36,133 bases of DNA, from assembly GCA_029979005.1 (NCBI GenBank), contig JAPOIJ010000030.1:1-36133 (forward strand), read 5' to 3'. The position numbers and the translations under genes are program-made. Origin of the DNA: Planctomycetota bacterium (GTDB lineage: Bacteria > Planctomycetota > Planctomycetia > Pirellulales > Pirellulaceae). Shown one piece after another: positions 24,439-33,508 of this stretch. Position 1 is the stretch's first letter. Every line of letters begins with the position of its first letter. Below the pieces are notes generated by a model that searched no databases, was not told the origin of the DNA, and worked only from the letters and a program-made list of their open reading frames with translations.

Positions 24439-26304
24439 TTACTCAACTGTCACGCTCTTCGCTAGGTTACGGGGTTTATCCACATCACACCCCCTTAACA
24501 AAGCAATGTGATAGGAAAGCAATTGAAGCGGTATCGCGGAGACAATTGGCTGAAGGTATTCCACCGTTTGCGGAATGTAAATTACGTCATCCGCGACCTC
24601 CGCGATCCTCTCATCTCCCTCGGCGGCGATAGCAATCACCGGCCCCCCGCGAGCTTTTATCTCCTCAAGATTCGACATCACCTTTTCGTAAATAAAACCT
24701 TGCGGCATCACAAAGACACTCGGGGTTTGTTCGTCCACCAAGGCAATTGGTCCGTGTTTCATTTCAGCCGCCGGATAGCCCTCAGCGTGAATATAACTGA
24801 TCTCCTTTAACTTTAACGCTCCCTCAAGCGCGGTGGGGAAATTGTAGTGTCGGCCTAGATAGAGGAAGTTGTTGCAATCCTGATATTTCTTTGCAATTGA
24901 TGCAATATGGTCGTTCTGCTTCAATGCCAATTCGACTTGATCCGGAATTTGCTGAATCCTACTGATCATTTTCCGCCCACGGTTATAACTCAAGTGACGC
25001 AAACGACCGAGATAAAGCGACAACATCACGAGTGCCATGCACTGCGATGTGTAGGCCTTGGTTGAAGCAACCCCGATCTCTGGCCCCGCATGCAAATAAA
25101 TTCCTCCATCAGCCTCTTGAGCGATGCTGCTACCGACAACATTACAAATCGCCATCGTCATATGCCCCTTCCGTTTCATTTCACGCAAGGCACCAAGTGT
25201 GTCCGCTGTTTCTCCACTTTGAGTGATTGCAAAAAGCAGAGTCCCCTCATCCATGGGAGGGTTTCGGTATCGCAATTCGCTCGCATATTCGACTTCAACT
25301 GGAATCTGAGCAATATCTTCAAGCAAATATTCACCCACTAGGGATGAATGCCAACTGGTTCCACAAGCAGTGAAAACAACGCGTTTTACTTTTAATAAGT
25401 CTTGGGGCGTCAAATTGAGTCCGCCAAAGACCGCCGTCGCGTCGTCCTCGTTCAAACGACCGCGCATCGTATTCCGTAACGATTCCGGTTGTTCGAAAAT
25501 TTCCTTAAGCATGTAGTGGTCGTAATCTCCCATTTCTACTTGATTGGATTCAACATCCAACACTCGTACATGATGAGAAACGAGACCGGCATCGCGATGC
25601 GACACCTCCAGAGAATCAGCGGTCAATATCGCAACCTGATTGTCAGCCAGATAGACAATTCGTTCCGTAAACCCAATTAAAGGTTGTGCGTCACTGGCAA
25701 GAAAGTGCTCGCCATCACCAACACCAATGACCAGCGGGCTTCCAAGACGGGCAGCAAAAATTGAATCCGGCCACTGCTTAAAAATAATCGCCAAACCAAA
25801 CGTTCCACGCAACTGGCCAATTGCCTTCTTAATCGCGTCGACAGCAATTTCCGGTGTCGGGGACTCCTCTGTACTATCGGCGATCTGACTAAGACAGTCC
25901 GCAATGAGGTGGGCGACAACCTCCGTATCCGTTTCGGAATTAAACTCATACCCCTTGGCCTTAAGACTCGTGCGGAGCTCCGCAAAATTTTCGATCACTC
26001 CGTTATGGGCAATCGCCAAAGTTTCCGCGCCACCCAAATGAGGATGCGCATTATCAACCGTCGCGGCTCCGTGCGTTGCCCAACGCGTATGGCCAATCCC
26101 AATTCCTGAATCGCAAGGCGAGGCAGCAACTTCCTGAGCTAATCTGGCAATCCTACCTACCGACTTAGTGACGTTTAGCTGCCGCTCAGAATTAATCGTC
26201 GCCGTACCTGCACTGTCATAACCGCGGTACTCTAATCGCCGAAGACCTTCGAGCAGAAAATCCTGGGCCACGCGAGGCCCAACATATCCAACGATTCCAC
26301 ACAT
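24439..26304 (-). CDS. glmS: Glutamine--fructose-6-phosphate aminotransferase (isomerizing)
   Basis: GlmS makes glucosamine 6-phosphate from fructose 6-phosphate and glutamine, the entry to amino-sugar and cell-envelope precursor synthesis. The 621-residue product has the N-terminal class II glutaminase domain beginning MCGIVGYVG, with Cys2 as nucleophile, RLEYRGYDSAG, and GHTRWATHG. Two SIS sugar-binding domains follow from about residue 295 (ACGTSWHSSLVGEYLLE, ITQSGETADTLGALR, and EGALKLKEISYIHAEGYPAAEMKHGPIALVDE). The C-terminus ends DKPRNLAKSVTVE, the standard tail. The ATG at 26304 follows AGGGT by about 7 bases. No glmS ribozyme-like leader is evident, in line with its restriction to other phyla. 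A tRNA lies downstream on the same strand. Confidence 0.97.
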   Translation of the reverse strand: MCGIVGYVGPRVAQDFLLEGLRRLEYRGYDSAGTATINSERQLNVTKSVGRIARLAQEVAASPCDSGIGIGHTRWATHGAATVDNAHPHLGGAETLAIAHNGVIENFAELRTSLKAKGYEFNSETDTEVVAHLIADCLSQIADSTEESPTPEIAVDAIKKAIGQLRGTFGLAIIFKQWPDSIFAARLGSPLVIGVGDGEHFLASDAQPLIGFTERIVYLADNQVAILTADSLEVSHRDAGLVSHHVRVLDVESNQVEMGDYDHYMLKEIFEQPESLRNTMRGRLNEDDATAVFGGLNLTPQDLLKVKRVVFTACGTSWHSSLVGEYLLEDIAQIPVEVEYASELRYRNPPMDEGTLLFAITQSGETADTLGALREMKRKGHMTMAICNVVGSSIAQEADGGIYLHAGPEIGVASTKAYTSQCMALVMLSLYLGRLRHLSYNRGRKMISRIQQIPDQVELALKQNDHIASIAKKYQDCNNFLYLGRHYNFPTALEGALKLKEISYIHAEGYPAAEMKHGPIALVDEQTPSVFVMPQGFIYEKVMSNLEEIKARGGPVIAIAAEGDERIAEVADDVIYIPQTVEYLQPIVSAIPLQLLSYHIALLRGCDVDKPRNLAKSVTVE

Positions 26305-26626
26305 AGTAATTACCCTAACTTATTCAAACTTGGCTGCGTCATAACAAGCAAATGAGCGAATCCACGGACGTCACTTTAATCCCTTCTAGCTTACCAACGG
26401 CCCAAACTTTAATGAATAGAAAAATGAAACCGATCATCTCAGTTTCAACGTAAATTAATAGAAACAAAGTAGGGTTAAACCGCCCAATCCAATTTTGCGA
26501 GCCACTCGAATTTTCAATTCCTTGCAGGCGCGTTCAAAACAGGTAAGATCTGGCAATCGAGGCAATGCCTCTTATATCTGGTTCATGACAATTACTTTCC
26601 CCATTTCGCTCAACACCGATTTTTCA
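26305..26626. other. Divergent intergenic region between glmS and the fucose-isomerase-like gene
   Basis: These 322 bases separate divergent starts. The frame of the plus-strand gene is open from 26495, but I take ATG 26627 as its start. The AGGGTA ribosome-binding site of glmS lies at the left end. I see no strong hairpin, promoter box or small gene in the rest. Confidence 0.35.
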
Positions 26627-28273
26627 ATGACCAAGACTAAAAAACCTGCGACAAAAACAATTGCACTGATCGCCAGCGGCGACCTTCGAACTTCTGCCAA
26701 CGAAGTCTGCTGGGCCGCCCAATTAGAAATGGAAAAGGAATTAGCGCTGGCGGTCAAAAGCTGTGGGTTTCAATTAAAGCGGGCTCACCAACCGAAGCGA
26801 GGCTCCAAGCATGGATTTATTGATTCACAAAAAAAAGGCATGGAGGTCTTTGCGAACATTGATCCTGAATCACCGATCATTGTGGCGGAGGCAGTCTGGC
26901 AATACTCCCACCATGTTCTTCCAGGTCTACTCACCCACCGAGGGCCAATTCTCACCGTCGCCAACTGGTCAGGCCAATGGCCCGGATTGGTAGGAATGCT
27001 GAATCTCAACGGCTCCCTGACAAAAGCCGGCGTCAACTACAGTACGCTTTGGGCCGAAGATTTTTCAGACACAACATTCATCAAGAAGTTGAACACATGG
27101 CTGAAAACTGGAAACGTCAGACATGCCACTAGGCACGTCACACCGATTCGAAAAGTCACCATTCCTGCGACCTGCGAAACAACAGGCAAAAAACTGGCGA
27201 CAGAATTGCAAACCAAAAAATCGATCATGGGGGTATTTGATGAAGGCTGCATGGGCATGTTTAACGCAATCATCCCGGATCATTTATTGAATCCAACCGG
27301 CGTCTTCAAAGAACGACTTAGCCAATCCGCGCTGTACTATGAATCAACTCAGGTCTCAAACAAAGAGGCGGATGAGGTCAGGGACTGGATGGCCAACAAA
27401 GGAATGAAGTTTGAAACGGGGAAACAGCACAACAAACATCTCACTGATAAACAAATCCGCCTTCAGTGTAAAATGTACATAGCGGCAGTTCGAATTGCAG
27501 ATGACTTTGGTTGCGATACGATCGGCATTCAATACCAGCAAGGATTAAAAGATTTAATGCCTGCAAGCGATCTTGTCGAAGGCACACTCAACAATCAACA
27601 AAGGCCACCTGTTAAAAGCCGTGATGGAAAACGCACGCTCTATCGTGGCCAACCACTCCCGCATTTCAATGAAGTCGACCAATGTGCTGGGCTCGATGGC
27701 TTGATGACTTATCGCGTCCACAAAACACTTAAACAGCCGGTCGAAAATACGCTTCATGATCTTCGCTGGGGTGACTGGGATGAATCGGGAACGACCGACC
27801 AATATGTCTGGGTATTTCTTATTAGTGGTAGTGTCCCTCCTGCGCATTTGATTGGTGGCTGGAGTGGCGCAACAAGTTACCGTCAGCCCGCGATGTATTT
27901 TCCTAACGGCGGGGGTACGATACAGGGAGTTTCCAAACCTGGAGAAATTGTTTGGTCGAGAATTTTTGTCGCGAACAACCGTCTCCACATGGACATTGGT
28001 CGCGCGGGCGTTGTCAAACTTCCTGAGTCTGAAACACAGCGGAGGCTCGACGCAACAACACCGCAATGGCCAATCATGCATGCGGTCACCTACGGAGTCA
28101 GCCGAGACCAAATGATGGCAAGGCACCAAAGCAACCACATTCAAGTTGCCTACGCTCATTCCGCTCAGGATGCGGACAAGGCCGCTCTAACTAAGGCGGC
28201 CATGGCGAAACATCTCGGAATGGTGGTTAACTTATGTGGGCAAAAGGCGGATGGCAGCGAGTGGACAAGCTAG
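26627..28273 (+). CDS. L-fucose/L-arabinose isomerase-like protein
   Basis: The 548-residue product resembles the fucose/arabinose isomerase superfamily. The N-terminal part has alternating strands and helices ([71 protein letters not shown]), the middle carries [17 protein letters not shown] and [30 protein letters not shown], and the C-terminal barrel region has [20 protein letters not shown] and [15 protein letters not shown]. Glu, Asp and His in these last segments fit the metal-binding residues of FucI-type isomerases, but I cannot align them exactly. It would interconvert an aldose and ketose in the cytosol; the sugar is unknown. The ATG at 26627 is taken over upstream starts because MTKTKK opens a normal cytosolic N-terminus. 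No fucose kinase or aldolase gene is next to it. Confidence 0.72.
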   Translation: MTKTKKPATKTIALIASGDLRTSANEVCWAAQLEMEKELALAVKSCGFQLKRAHQPKRGSKHGFIDSQKKGMEVFANIDPESPIIVAEAVWQYSHHVLPGLLTHRGPILTVANWSGQWPGLVGMLNLNGSLTKAGVNYSTLWAEDFSDTTFIKKLNTWLKTGNVRHATRHVTPIRKVTIPATCETTGKKLATELQTKKSIMGVFDEGCMGMFNAIIPDHLLNPTGVFKERLSQSALYYESTQVSNKEADEVRDWMANKGMKFETGKQHNKHLTDKQIRLQCKMYIAAVRIADDFGCDTIGIQYQQGLKDLMPASDLVEGTLNNQQRPPVKSRDGKRTLYRGQPLPHFNEVDQCAGLDGLMTYRVHKTLKQPVENTLHDLRWGDWDESGTTDQYVWVFLISGSVPPAHLIGGWSGATSYRQPAMYFPNGGGTIQGVSKPGEIVWSRIFVANNRLHMDIGRAGVVKLPESETQRRLDATTPQWPIMHAVTYGVSRDQMMARHQSNHIQVAYAHSAQDADKAALTKAAMAKHLGMVVNLCGQKADGSEWTS

Positions 28274-28295
28274 TATCCATCGCCAATCCCTAACG

Positions 28296-28325
28296 AATTC
28301 TTTGGAAAGCAATTCTTTGGAAAGC
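28296..28325 (+). repeat. 15-bp tandem duplication upstream of cinA
   Basis: AATTCTTTGGAAAGC occurs twice without a gap (28296-28310 and 28311-28325), and a degenerate CTCTGGAAAACC follows. It lies in the 125-base gap between the fucose-isomerase-like gene and the cinA homologue. It looks like a recent replication-slippage duplication with no visible function. Confidence 0.75.
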
Positions 28326-28398
28326 GAACGGTCTCTGGAAAACCAATCCAATGGAAGCTTGAGTTCATTCATCTTCAATTAGCCTTTTTATAATAAAC

Positions 28399-29601
28399 AT
28401 GTCCCCTCTCCGCGCGGAAGTAATCTCAATCGGCGACGAAATGACCAGTGGTATTCGTCTCGATACCAACTCGCAGTGGCTGAGTAGCCAATTGGGAGAA
28501 ATTGGTATCGAAGTTGCCTTCCACTCCACCGTCGGCGACAACCTAGAAGACAATGTCGATGTTTTCCAACACGCGGCCAACCGGGTCGACCTCATAATTG
28601 CCACCGGTGGCCTCGGCCCGACCGCCGATGATTTAACGCGACTCGCGATCGCCAAAATGGCTGGCGTTCCTTTGGTTACTCATCCGGAGATACTGACCCA
28701 CATTCGTTCGATGTTTGAATCTCGGGGCCGCGAGATGCCCGAAAACAATTCTATTCAGGCAGAATTTCCCCAAGGCGCAAATCCTATCGCCAATCCAGAA
28801 GGGACTGCTCCCGGAATTGATTTTCGAACGCAGCGAAAAAACGGACATGCTTGCCGAATCATCGCTCTTCCCGGCGTCCCCGTCGAGATGAAACAAATGT
28901 GGGCTCAATCCGTTGAACCGAGCCTAAGAGAACAAGCAGGAAATTCCTCCCTCATTCATCACCACACTCTTCATTGTTTTGGTTCGGGTGAAAGTCATAT
29001 TGAATCCCTACTCCCCAATCTCGTTCAACGCGGACGAGATCCCCAGGTAGGAATTACAGCCAGCTCGGCGACCATTTCTCTGCGAGTTTCGACCAGCGGA
29101 TCCACCGAGGCCGATTGCATGAAAAAAATGCAACCAACCATAGAGACGATTCGACGAACCCTTGGCTCGCTTATCTTTGGTGAAAACGGGATCGAACTCC
29201 AACAGGTCGTCCACAATCTTTTGACGACTGAGCAACAAAAACTTGCGATAATCGATGCTGGACTCAATGGGGTCGTTGGTGAGCGCCTAAGCCAAATACC
29301 CCACTCAGAAATATTGATCCGTGCCAACGAAACCCGCGAACAAATGCCAGAGCCTGATGAGCTTGGATTCGTCATTGAATCGAGCGGCGCAACACTTGGG
29401 GTTGCCATTGGCCCAATCGACCGCAAGCCTGAGTTAGTCCAAAATGGACAATCGTTTTATCAAGTCATGCTCTTTGACACGCAAACATTCCAACGGACTC
29501 AATTTCGATACAGTGGCCATTCGGGATGGCGAGAAGAACGCGCCGTAAAAGAAGTCCTTAATCATTTACGGCTTTACCTTGATTCAATTCGAAACCAGTA
29601 G
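28399..29601 (+). CDS. cinA: CinA-family protein with an eroded C-terminal deamidase domain
   Basis: The 400-residue product has a normal N-terminal MoaB/Mog-like (COG1058) domain: AEVISIGDEMTSGIRLDTNSQWLS at residues 6-29, IIATGGLGPTADDLTRLAIA at 66-85, and IIALPGVPVEMKQMW near 155-170. In CinA this domain is a pyrophosphatase acting on ADP-ribose-like nucleotides. The linker GSGESHIESLL follows. The C-terminal region sits where the PncC nicotinamide-mononucleotide deamidase domain should be (LLTTEQQKLAIIDAGLNGVVGERLSQIPHSEIL), but the AESCTGG active-site motif reads IDAGLNG, so the catalytic Ser is lost, and the later G-x-A-G-P-G-G motif is absent. The domain may be structural. It converges with rsmE across 48 bases. 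Confidence 0.83.
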   Translation: MSPLRAEVISIGDEMTSGIRLDTNSQWLSSQLGEIGIEVAFHSTVGDNLEDNVDVFQHAANRVDLIIATGGLGPTADDLTRLAIAKMAGVPLVTHPEILTHIRSMFESRGREMPENNSIQAEFPQGANPIANPEGTAPGIDFRTQRKNGHACRIIALPGVPVEMKQMWAQSVEPSLREQAGNSSLIHHHTLHCFGSGESHIESLLPNLVQRGRDPQVGITASSATISLRVSTSGSTEADCMKKMQPTIETIRRTLGSLIFGENGIELQQVVHNLLTTEQQKLAIIDAGLNGVVGERLSQIPHSEILIRANETREQMPEPDELGFVIESSGATLGVAIGPIDRKPELVQNGQSFYQVMLFDTQTFQRTQFRYSGHSGWREERAVKEVLNHLRLYLDSIRNQ

Positions 29602-29649
29602 AATCCAGTAGATCGGCATTTTATTTTTTCCAGATCGGAAAAGTGCGCG

Positions 29650-30405
29650 TTACTCGCCAAGACTTCTCTCTGGTGCCTGACTAGATTCAAGCCCTATTCC
29701 GAGGATTGCGGCAATGGCAATTGCGGCAGTTTCTACTCTCAAGATAGATGGACCAAGTCGCACTGGTTGAAAACCCAACTCCTGTGCAAGCTTATTTTCT
29801 CCGTCCTCGAACCCCCCTTCAGGGCCGATTGCCACAACTATTTCAACCGGCATTTCATCCAAACATTGGCCCGATACATCCAGAATCGCCTGGCCTTGAT
29901 AAGGATCGGCAATGAGTTTAAGCGCAGAGTCTTCGACGATTTTCGTTAAATTATCGAGCGTCGACTCGTTCTCGATTTTCATCAATCGATTTCGACCACA
30001 TTGCTTCGAGGCTTCCACCACCTGTTTTTGTAACCGCTGCACAACCTTTTCATTTGCAACCGCAACTGAACGACTGGATTTCAGCGGAATGAGACGCTCG
30101 ACCCCTAGTTCAACGAGCTTTTCAACCAGCACTTTCTGACGATCCCCTTTAGGCAGTGCCACCGCAAGTGTGATGTTTGCCGTGATTCCTCGCGGAGCAA
30201 CCCGTTGATTTTTAATACTGAGCCATAATCGTTTCTTCTCAACCTGATCTATCAGCGCTTCGTACTCAGTCCCCGTCCCATCAAAGAGCACGATTTGATC
30301 ACCCGCGTTAAAACGCATGACCTGAATTGCATGCCGCGCCTGCTCCCCTTCCAGCATAATCTTGCCGTTAATTGGGGTGGATTGCGTAAAAAAACGGTAA
30401 GACAT
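29650..30405 (-). CDS. rsmE: 16S rRNA (uracil(1498)-N(3))-methyltransferase RsmE
   Basis: RsmE methylates N3 of U1498 in 16S rRNA of the 30S subunit using S-adenosylmethionine. The 251-residue product has the N-terminal PUA-like domain (residues 1-70, with GEQARHAIQVMRFNAGDQIVLFDGTGTEYEA) and the C-terminal SPOUT methyltransferase fold with the deep trefoil knot. Visible family motifs are ALPKGDRQKVLVEKLVELGVERLIPL, VEASKQCGRNRLMKI, IGPEGGFEDGENKLA, and LGPSILRVETAAIAIAAILG, the last two being the knot loops that bind the cofactor. Length and motif order are normal. The ATG at 30405 is clear though its ribosome-binding site is weak. It diverges from the DUF6677-like gene. Confidence 0.96.
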   Translation of the reverse strand: MSYRFFTQSTPINGKIMLEGEQARHAIQVMRFNAGDQIVLFDGTGTEYEALIDQVEKKRLWLSIKNQRVAPRGITANITLAVALPKGDRQKVLVEKLVELGVERLIPLKSSRSVAVANEKVVQRLQKQVVEASKQCGRNRLMKIENESTLDNLTKIVEDSALKLIADPYQGQAILDVSGQCLDEMPVEIVVAIGPEGGFEDGENKLAQELGFQPVRLGPSILRVETAAIAIAAILGIGLESSQAPERSLGE

Positions 30406-30549
30406 CTACCAAGCCTGCTAGTTTGATCTGGTGCAGTGTTCTCTATCAGTTAGACTATTCGAGAACTTAATTGTAGCGACAGACGCAAGCTCCGATTTCA
30501 TAAACCAATCGGTTCTCTATTTTTTATTCCGAATTCACAAGCGAACGTT

Positions 30550-31233
30550 ATGCCTGAAATAGTTTATCCTCAGGAATCTGGCGAGCCAGTCGTCGTCGAC
30601 CTTAAAGATCCGTATTGGGCGGCTTTTTTAGCATGGATCTGGCCCGGGGCAGGCCACTTCTACCAAAAGAGGTATGCAAAGGGCTTCTTGTTTATGATCT
30701 GTATCCTGAGCACCTACTTTTTTGGTCTCGGAATCGGTCAGGGGCGCGTCGTTTATGCCTCCTTTAAACCAGGTAATTTGCGTTGGCAATTTGTCTGTCA
30801 ATTAGGCGTTGGTGCTCCTGCCCTGCCAGCGATCATTCAGTCGATGAAAACAAAAAAGGGGGGTGATCCCTATTGGATTCTTTGCGAGCGATTTCCTGCG
30901 GACTACCCCAATTCGAGCTTGGCGTTTCATAAAATCACACCCGAAAACAACAATGACTATACAGGTGAAACCATCAAAGATGGGTTTATGGCTCCGCCTG
31001 GAGGTATGAACAACCCCCGTGCCCGCTCTCGTGTTCAAACAGACACACTGGGGCGCTGGCATTTCGAAGGGAAACACTACTTCGAAATGGGTACCTTGTT
31101 CACTGTCATCGCCGGCCTCCTAAACTTACTTGCTGTTTACGACGCATTTTGTGGGCCTGCAATCATCACACCTGCACAGCGAGAGATGCTCGAAGCAAAG
31201 AAAAAGAAGAACAAGAAAAAATCAAATGAGTAA
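30550..31233 (+). CDS. Planctomycete membrane protein, DUF6677-like with TM2-like N-terminus
   Basis: The 227-residue product has an N-terminal TM2-like segment, WAAFLAWIWPGAGHFYQKRYAKGFLFMICILSTYFFGLGIGQG (residues 25-67), whose PGAGHFYQKRYAKG turn is a membrane-hairpin signature. A second hydrophobic region lies at about 80-100. A hydrophilic middle part (100-175) contains PYWILCERFPADYPNSS and GRWHFEGKHYFEMGTLFTVIAGLLNLLAVYDAFCGP, the last including a third membrane helix at about 180-205. It ends in a lysine-rich tail (KKKKNKKK) that should lie in the cytosol. It resembles the DUF6677 family of planctomycetes, of unknown function. It is followed on the same strand by the small membrane protein at 31303 and the DUF1598 gene. 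Confidence 0.75.
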   Translation: MPEIVYPQESGEPVVVDLKDPYWAAFLAWIWPGAGHFYQKRYAKGFLFMICILSTYFFGLGIGQGRVVYASFKPGNLRWQFVCQLGVGAPALPAIIQSMKTKKGGDPYWILCERFPADYPNSSLAFHKITPENNNDYTGETIKDGFMAPPGGMNNPRARSRVQTDTLGRWHFEGKHYFEMGTLFTVIAGLLNLLAVYDAFCGPAIITPAQREMLEAKKKKNKKKSNE

Positions 31234-31302
31234 CGACCCCATCTGAATTTTACTTTGATCTTAACGAGTCAACTCTCCTCTAAACAATTTGTCGGTAAAC
31301 CC

Positions 31303-31527
31303 ATGAACGTTTTTTCAATTGCAAATCTTGACCACCTATTATTGGCCGCAATTCCGCAGATCTGGTATGCACTTCCGTTGATCGTTGTGGTTAGCCTCGT
31401 TTATGGTGCGACTCGCCACGAAAATCTGCGAGAAATACTTGCTCATTCCTTGCGAAATGCAATTTGGTGCGTTGGGTTTATGGCGATCATTTTCTTTTTG
31501 ATCTGGATCGTTGGCTTCTGGAATTAG
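31303..31527 (+). CDS. Small two-helix membrane protein of unknown function
   Basis: The 74-residue product is almost entirely membrane-related. A helix at about residues 18-36 (QIWYALPLIVVVSLVYGAT) is followed by the short polar linker RHENLREILAHSLRN and a second helix at about 52-72 (IWCVGFMAIIFFLIWIVGFW). The linker is basic and probably cytosolic. The frame opens earlier at 31255 but the ATG at 31303 gives the compact protein; no strong ribosome-binding site is seen. It lies 69 bases after the DUF6677-like gene, probably in the same transcript. I recognise no function. Confidence 0.62.
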   Translation: MNVFSIANLDHLLLAAIPQIWYALPLIVVVSLVYGATRHENLREILAHSLRNAIWCVGFMAIIFFLIWIVGFWN

Positions 31528-31607
31528 TACCGATTTTGCGATTCCATCATCGCCCCGCTTAGATCATTATTTTTGAAAATCTTATCAAAGGTAGTTGATT
31601 TCTAGTG

Positions 31608-31645
31608 CTCCCACGGCAATCATTGCCACGGGCATTGATTGGGAG
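31608..31645 (+). promoter_or_regulatory. Hairpin masking the ribosome-binding site of the DUF1598 gene
   Basis: CTCCCA at 31608-31613 is the exact inverse of TGGGAG at 31640-31645, and GGGAG is the Shine-Dalgarno sequence of the ATG at 31652. A second perfect stem, GGCAAT (31615-31620) with ATTGCC (31622-31627), lies inside. If it forms, translation would need the structure to open. The alternative is that translation starts at TTG 31595 and these bases are coding. Confidence 0.4.
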
Positions 31646-31651
31646 AGTATT

Positions 31652-33460
31652 ATGCGTTCGGAAACAATTGCGAGTCGCTTGAACTCGTCGCCGCTCAACA
31701 GATTCCACAAACTCCTGAACCAATCCGGTTTGGGCTACCTCCTGTTTTTTACCTTCTATTGCTTAGCCGGAACTGCAACCGCACAAACAGCAACGCCGAC
31801 TGAAATTAATGACCACCTACAGGCGGGTGAATTCTCGGTTGCCCTCAAGCTCGCAGATTCGCTGCCAAATCAATCTCGCGACCAGTGGCTTTCAAAAATT
31901 TCCGAACACCAATTTAGCTCGGGTGCGTACCAAACGGCCTATGATACAGCCGGCATGATTGATGGCGAACTTACTCGCTCCGAATCGCTCTCCGGTCTTT
32001 ACTCAAATCATAATAACTCTGCGTCCGCTCGCGGAGGAATTACGGAATCAGATTTCCAGCCGTTAATCGATCTAATTCAGGGAACGATCCAGCCTGATTC
32101 CTGGCAGGATACTGGACAGGGCCTTGGCACAATCCAAGCCTTTCCGGCAGGCGTTTTCGTTAACTCCGAAGGCGTTTTGTCCAAAATCAGAGAGCGAAAA
32201 GTCAGTGGTGCTGCCGAGGCGTGGCGGCAAACGGCATCCGCAGCTAAGTCGGAAGCAATAACATGGTCGAGTCCCCTTCGAAAAGTTTCACTCCCACGAC
32301 TGGAGAGGGCGGCCCAATTACTTACCGCACGAGGTCAGTCACTCGAGGAATCAATGCAGAACCTCGCTGGCCTTTATGCAATTACCCATTTAATTTTTTA
32401 TCCGGAAACAGGAGATATCGTCATTGCCGGACCTGCGGGTCCTTGGGAATTCGATGAACACCAACGAGCCATCAACTCGCGCTCGGGGAAGCCCGTATTG
32501 CAACTTGATGATCTGGTCAATTGCCTCCGGAATGCCAACACCCATGAAGGAAAATTTGGTTGCTCTATCACACCGCGTCAAGAAAATTTAATTGCAACCA
32601 AAAACTTTCTTACCTCGACGTCACTTACGGGACGTCAATGGTCTGACAAGGCAAAGTCAACACTTGGTGATCAGGACATCGATGTCTTTGGAATTCCACG
32701 GGGCACTCACACTGCGAGGGTTCTCGTAGAAGCGGATTATCGAATGAAGCTTTTGGGCATGGGTCTGGAAAAAAGCATTCCAGAAATACCTAGTTACATG
32801 GATAGACTAAAACTAAAACCTGACGGAACCCTGCCATCATTTTCCGTCGTTCGCTGGTGGTTCACCCTAAACGATCAACCCGTTTTGGCGAATCCCGATG
32901 AAACCGTTTTTACTTTTACCGGATCAAGCGTCAAAGTGCTAAGTGAAAATGAATTCGTCAGTGACAATGGGGAGCGAATTCACACTGGAAAATCCGATAT
33001 TCCAACACGGGGCTTTGCCCGTGACTTTACGAGTTACTTTACTGAAATATCAAAAAAGTACCCGGTTTACGGCCAGCTGAAAAACATTTTTGATCTCGCA
33101 CTCGTTGCAGCGATTGTTCGTCAAAAAACCGACGCCGTCGAGAACCGGTGGGAGCAGACTTTCTTCGGTACTCCACAGGAACCAATCAACTCGAACCGAC
33201 TCCCGTCGCAGGTGGTTTACCCAATGAAAAATGATCGCGTTGCCACCGCAGTCCAATCCGTAGTCAGCGAGAAACACTTACGCTTACGCAAAAAGAAAGC
33301 CAACCGTGACTTCCACATCCTTGGGGTTAGCGGCGGTGTTTCTGTCTCCTCGGCCGATCGATTAACAGAAGCGATTATTCAAAAATCAAACTCCAAACTG
33401 GATGCCCGTTTAAAGAACCAAACACCAGATTCGCAGGTGCAACGCTGGTGGTGGGATTAG
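31652..33460 (+). CDS. Secreted DUF1598-type planctomycete protein
   Basis: The 602-residue product resembles DUF1598 proteins of Rhodopirellula and relatives, whose function is unknown. From the ATG at 31652 it has a hydrophobic signal segment (LGYLLFFTFYCLAGTATAQ, about residues 28-46). A linker with a possible tetratricopeptide-like helix pair (residues 50-110) follows. The domain proper includes AFPAGVFVNSEGVL, SLPRLERAAQLL, LAGLYAITHLIFYPETGDIVIAGPAGPWE, GCSITPRQENL, GIPRGTHTARVLVEADYRMKLLGMGLE, SFSVVRWWFTL, and YPVYGQLKNIFDLALVAAIV. A basic segment and SKLDARLKNQ with a terminal WWWD close it. GGGAG at 31641-31645 is 6 bases before the ATG. The frame extends to TTG 31595 without a good ribosome-binding site. 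Confidence 0.78.
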   Translation: MRSETIASRLNSSPLNRFHKLLNQSGLGYLLFFTFYCLAGTATAQTATPTEINDHLQAGEFSVALKLADSLPNQSRDQWLSKISEHQFSSGAYQTAYDTAGMIDGELTRSESLSGLYSNHNNSASARGGITESDFQPLIDLIQGTIQPDSWQDTGQGLGTIQAFPAGVFVNSEGVLSKIRERKVSGAAEAWRQTASAAKSEAITWSSPLRKVSLPRLERAAQLLTARGQSLEESMQNLAGLYAITHLIFYPETGDIVIAGPAGPWEFDEHQRAINSRSGKPVLQLDDLVNCLRNANTHEGKFGCSITPRQENLIATKNFLTSTSLTGRQWSDKAKSTLGDQDIDVFGIPRGTHTARVLVEADYRMKLLGMGLEKSIPEIPSYMDRLKLKPDGTLPSFSVVRWWFTLNDQPVLANPDETVFTFTGSSVKVLSENEFVSDNGERIHTGKSDIPTRGFARDFTSYFTEISKKYPVYGQLKNIFDLALVAAIVRQKTDAVENRWEQTFFGTPQEPINSNRLPSQVVYPMKNDRVATAVQSVVSEKHLRLRKKKANRDFHILGVSGGVSVSSADRLTEAIIQKSNSKLDARLKNQTPDSQVQRWWWD

Positions 33461-33508
33461 GTGACCGCGTCCCTAAGCCCCATCAAAGTTGCATGTGATA
33501 ATCCATCG

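Noticed and set aside
26305..26450. glmS ribozyme upstream of glmS
   Set aside because: No catalytic core or pseudoknot pattern could be seen, and this ribozyme is known mainly from Firmicutes.
27554..28159. 201-residue open frame antisense to the fucose-isomerase-like gene
   Set aside because: The plus-strand frame encodes recognisable isomerase segments over the same bases; the antisense product has no known motif.
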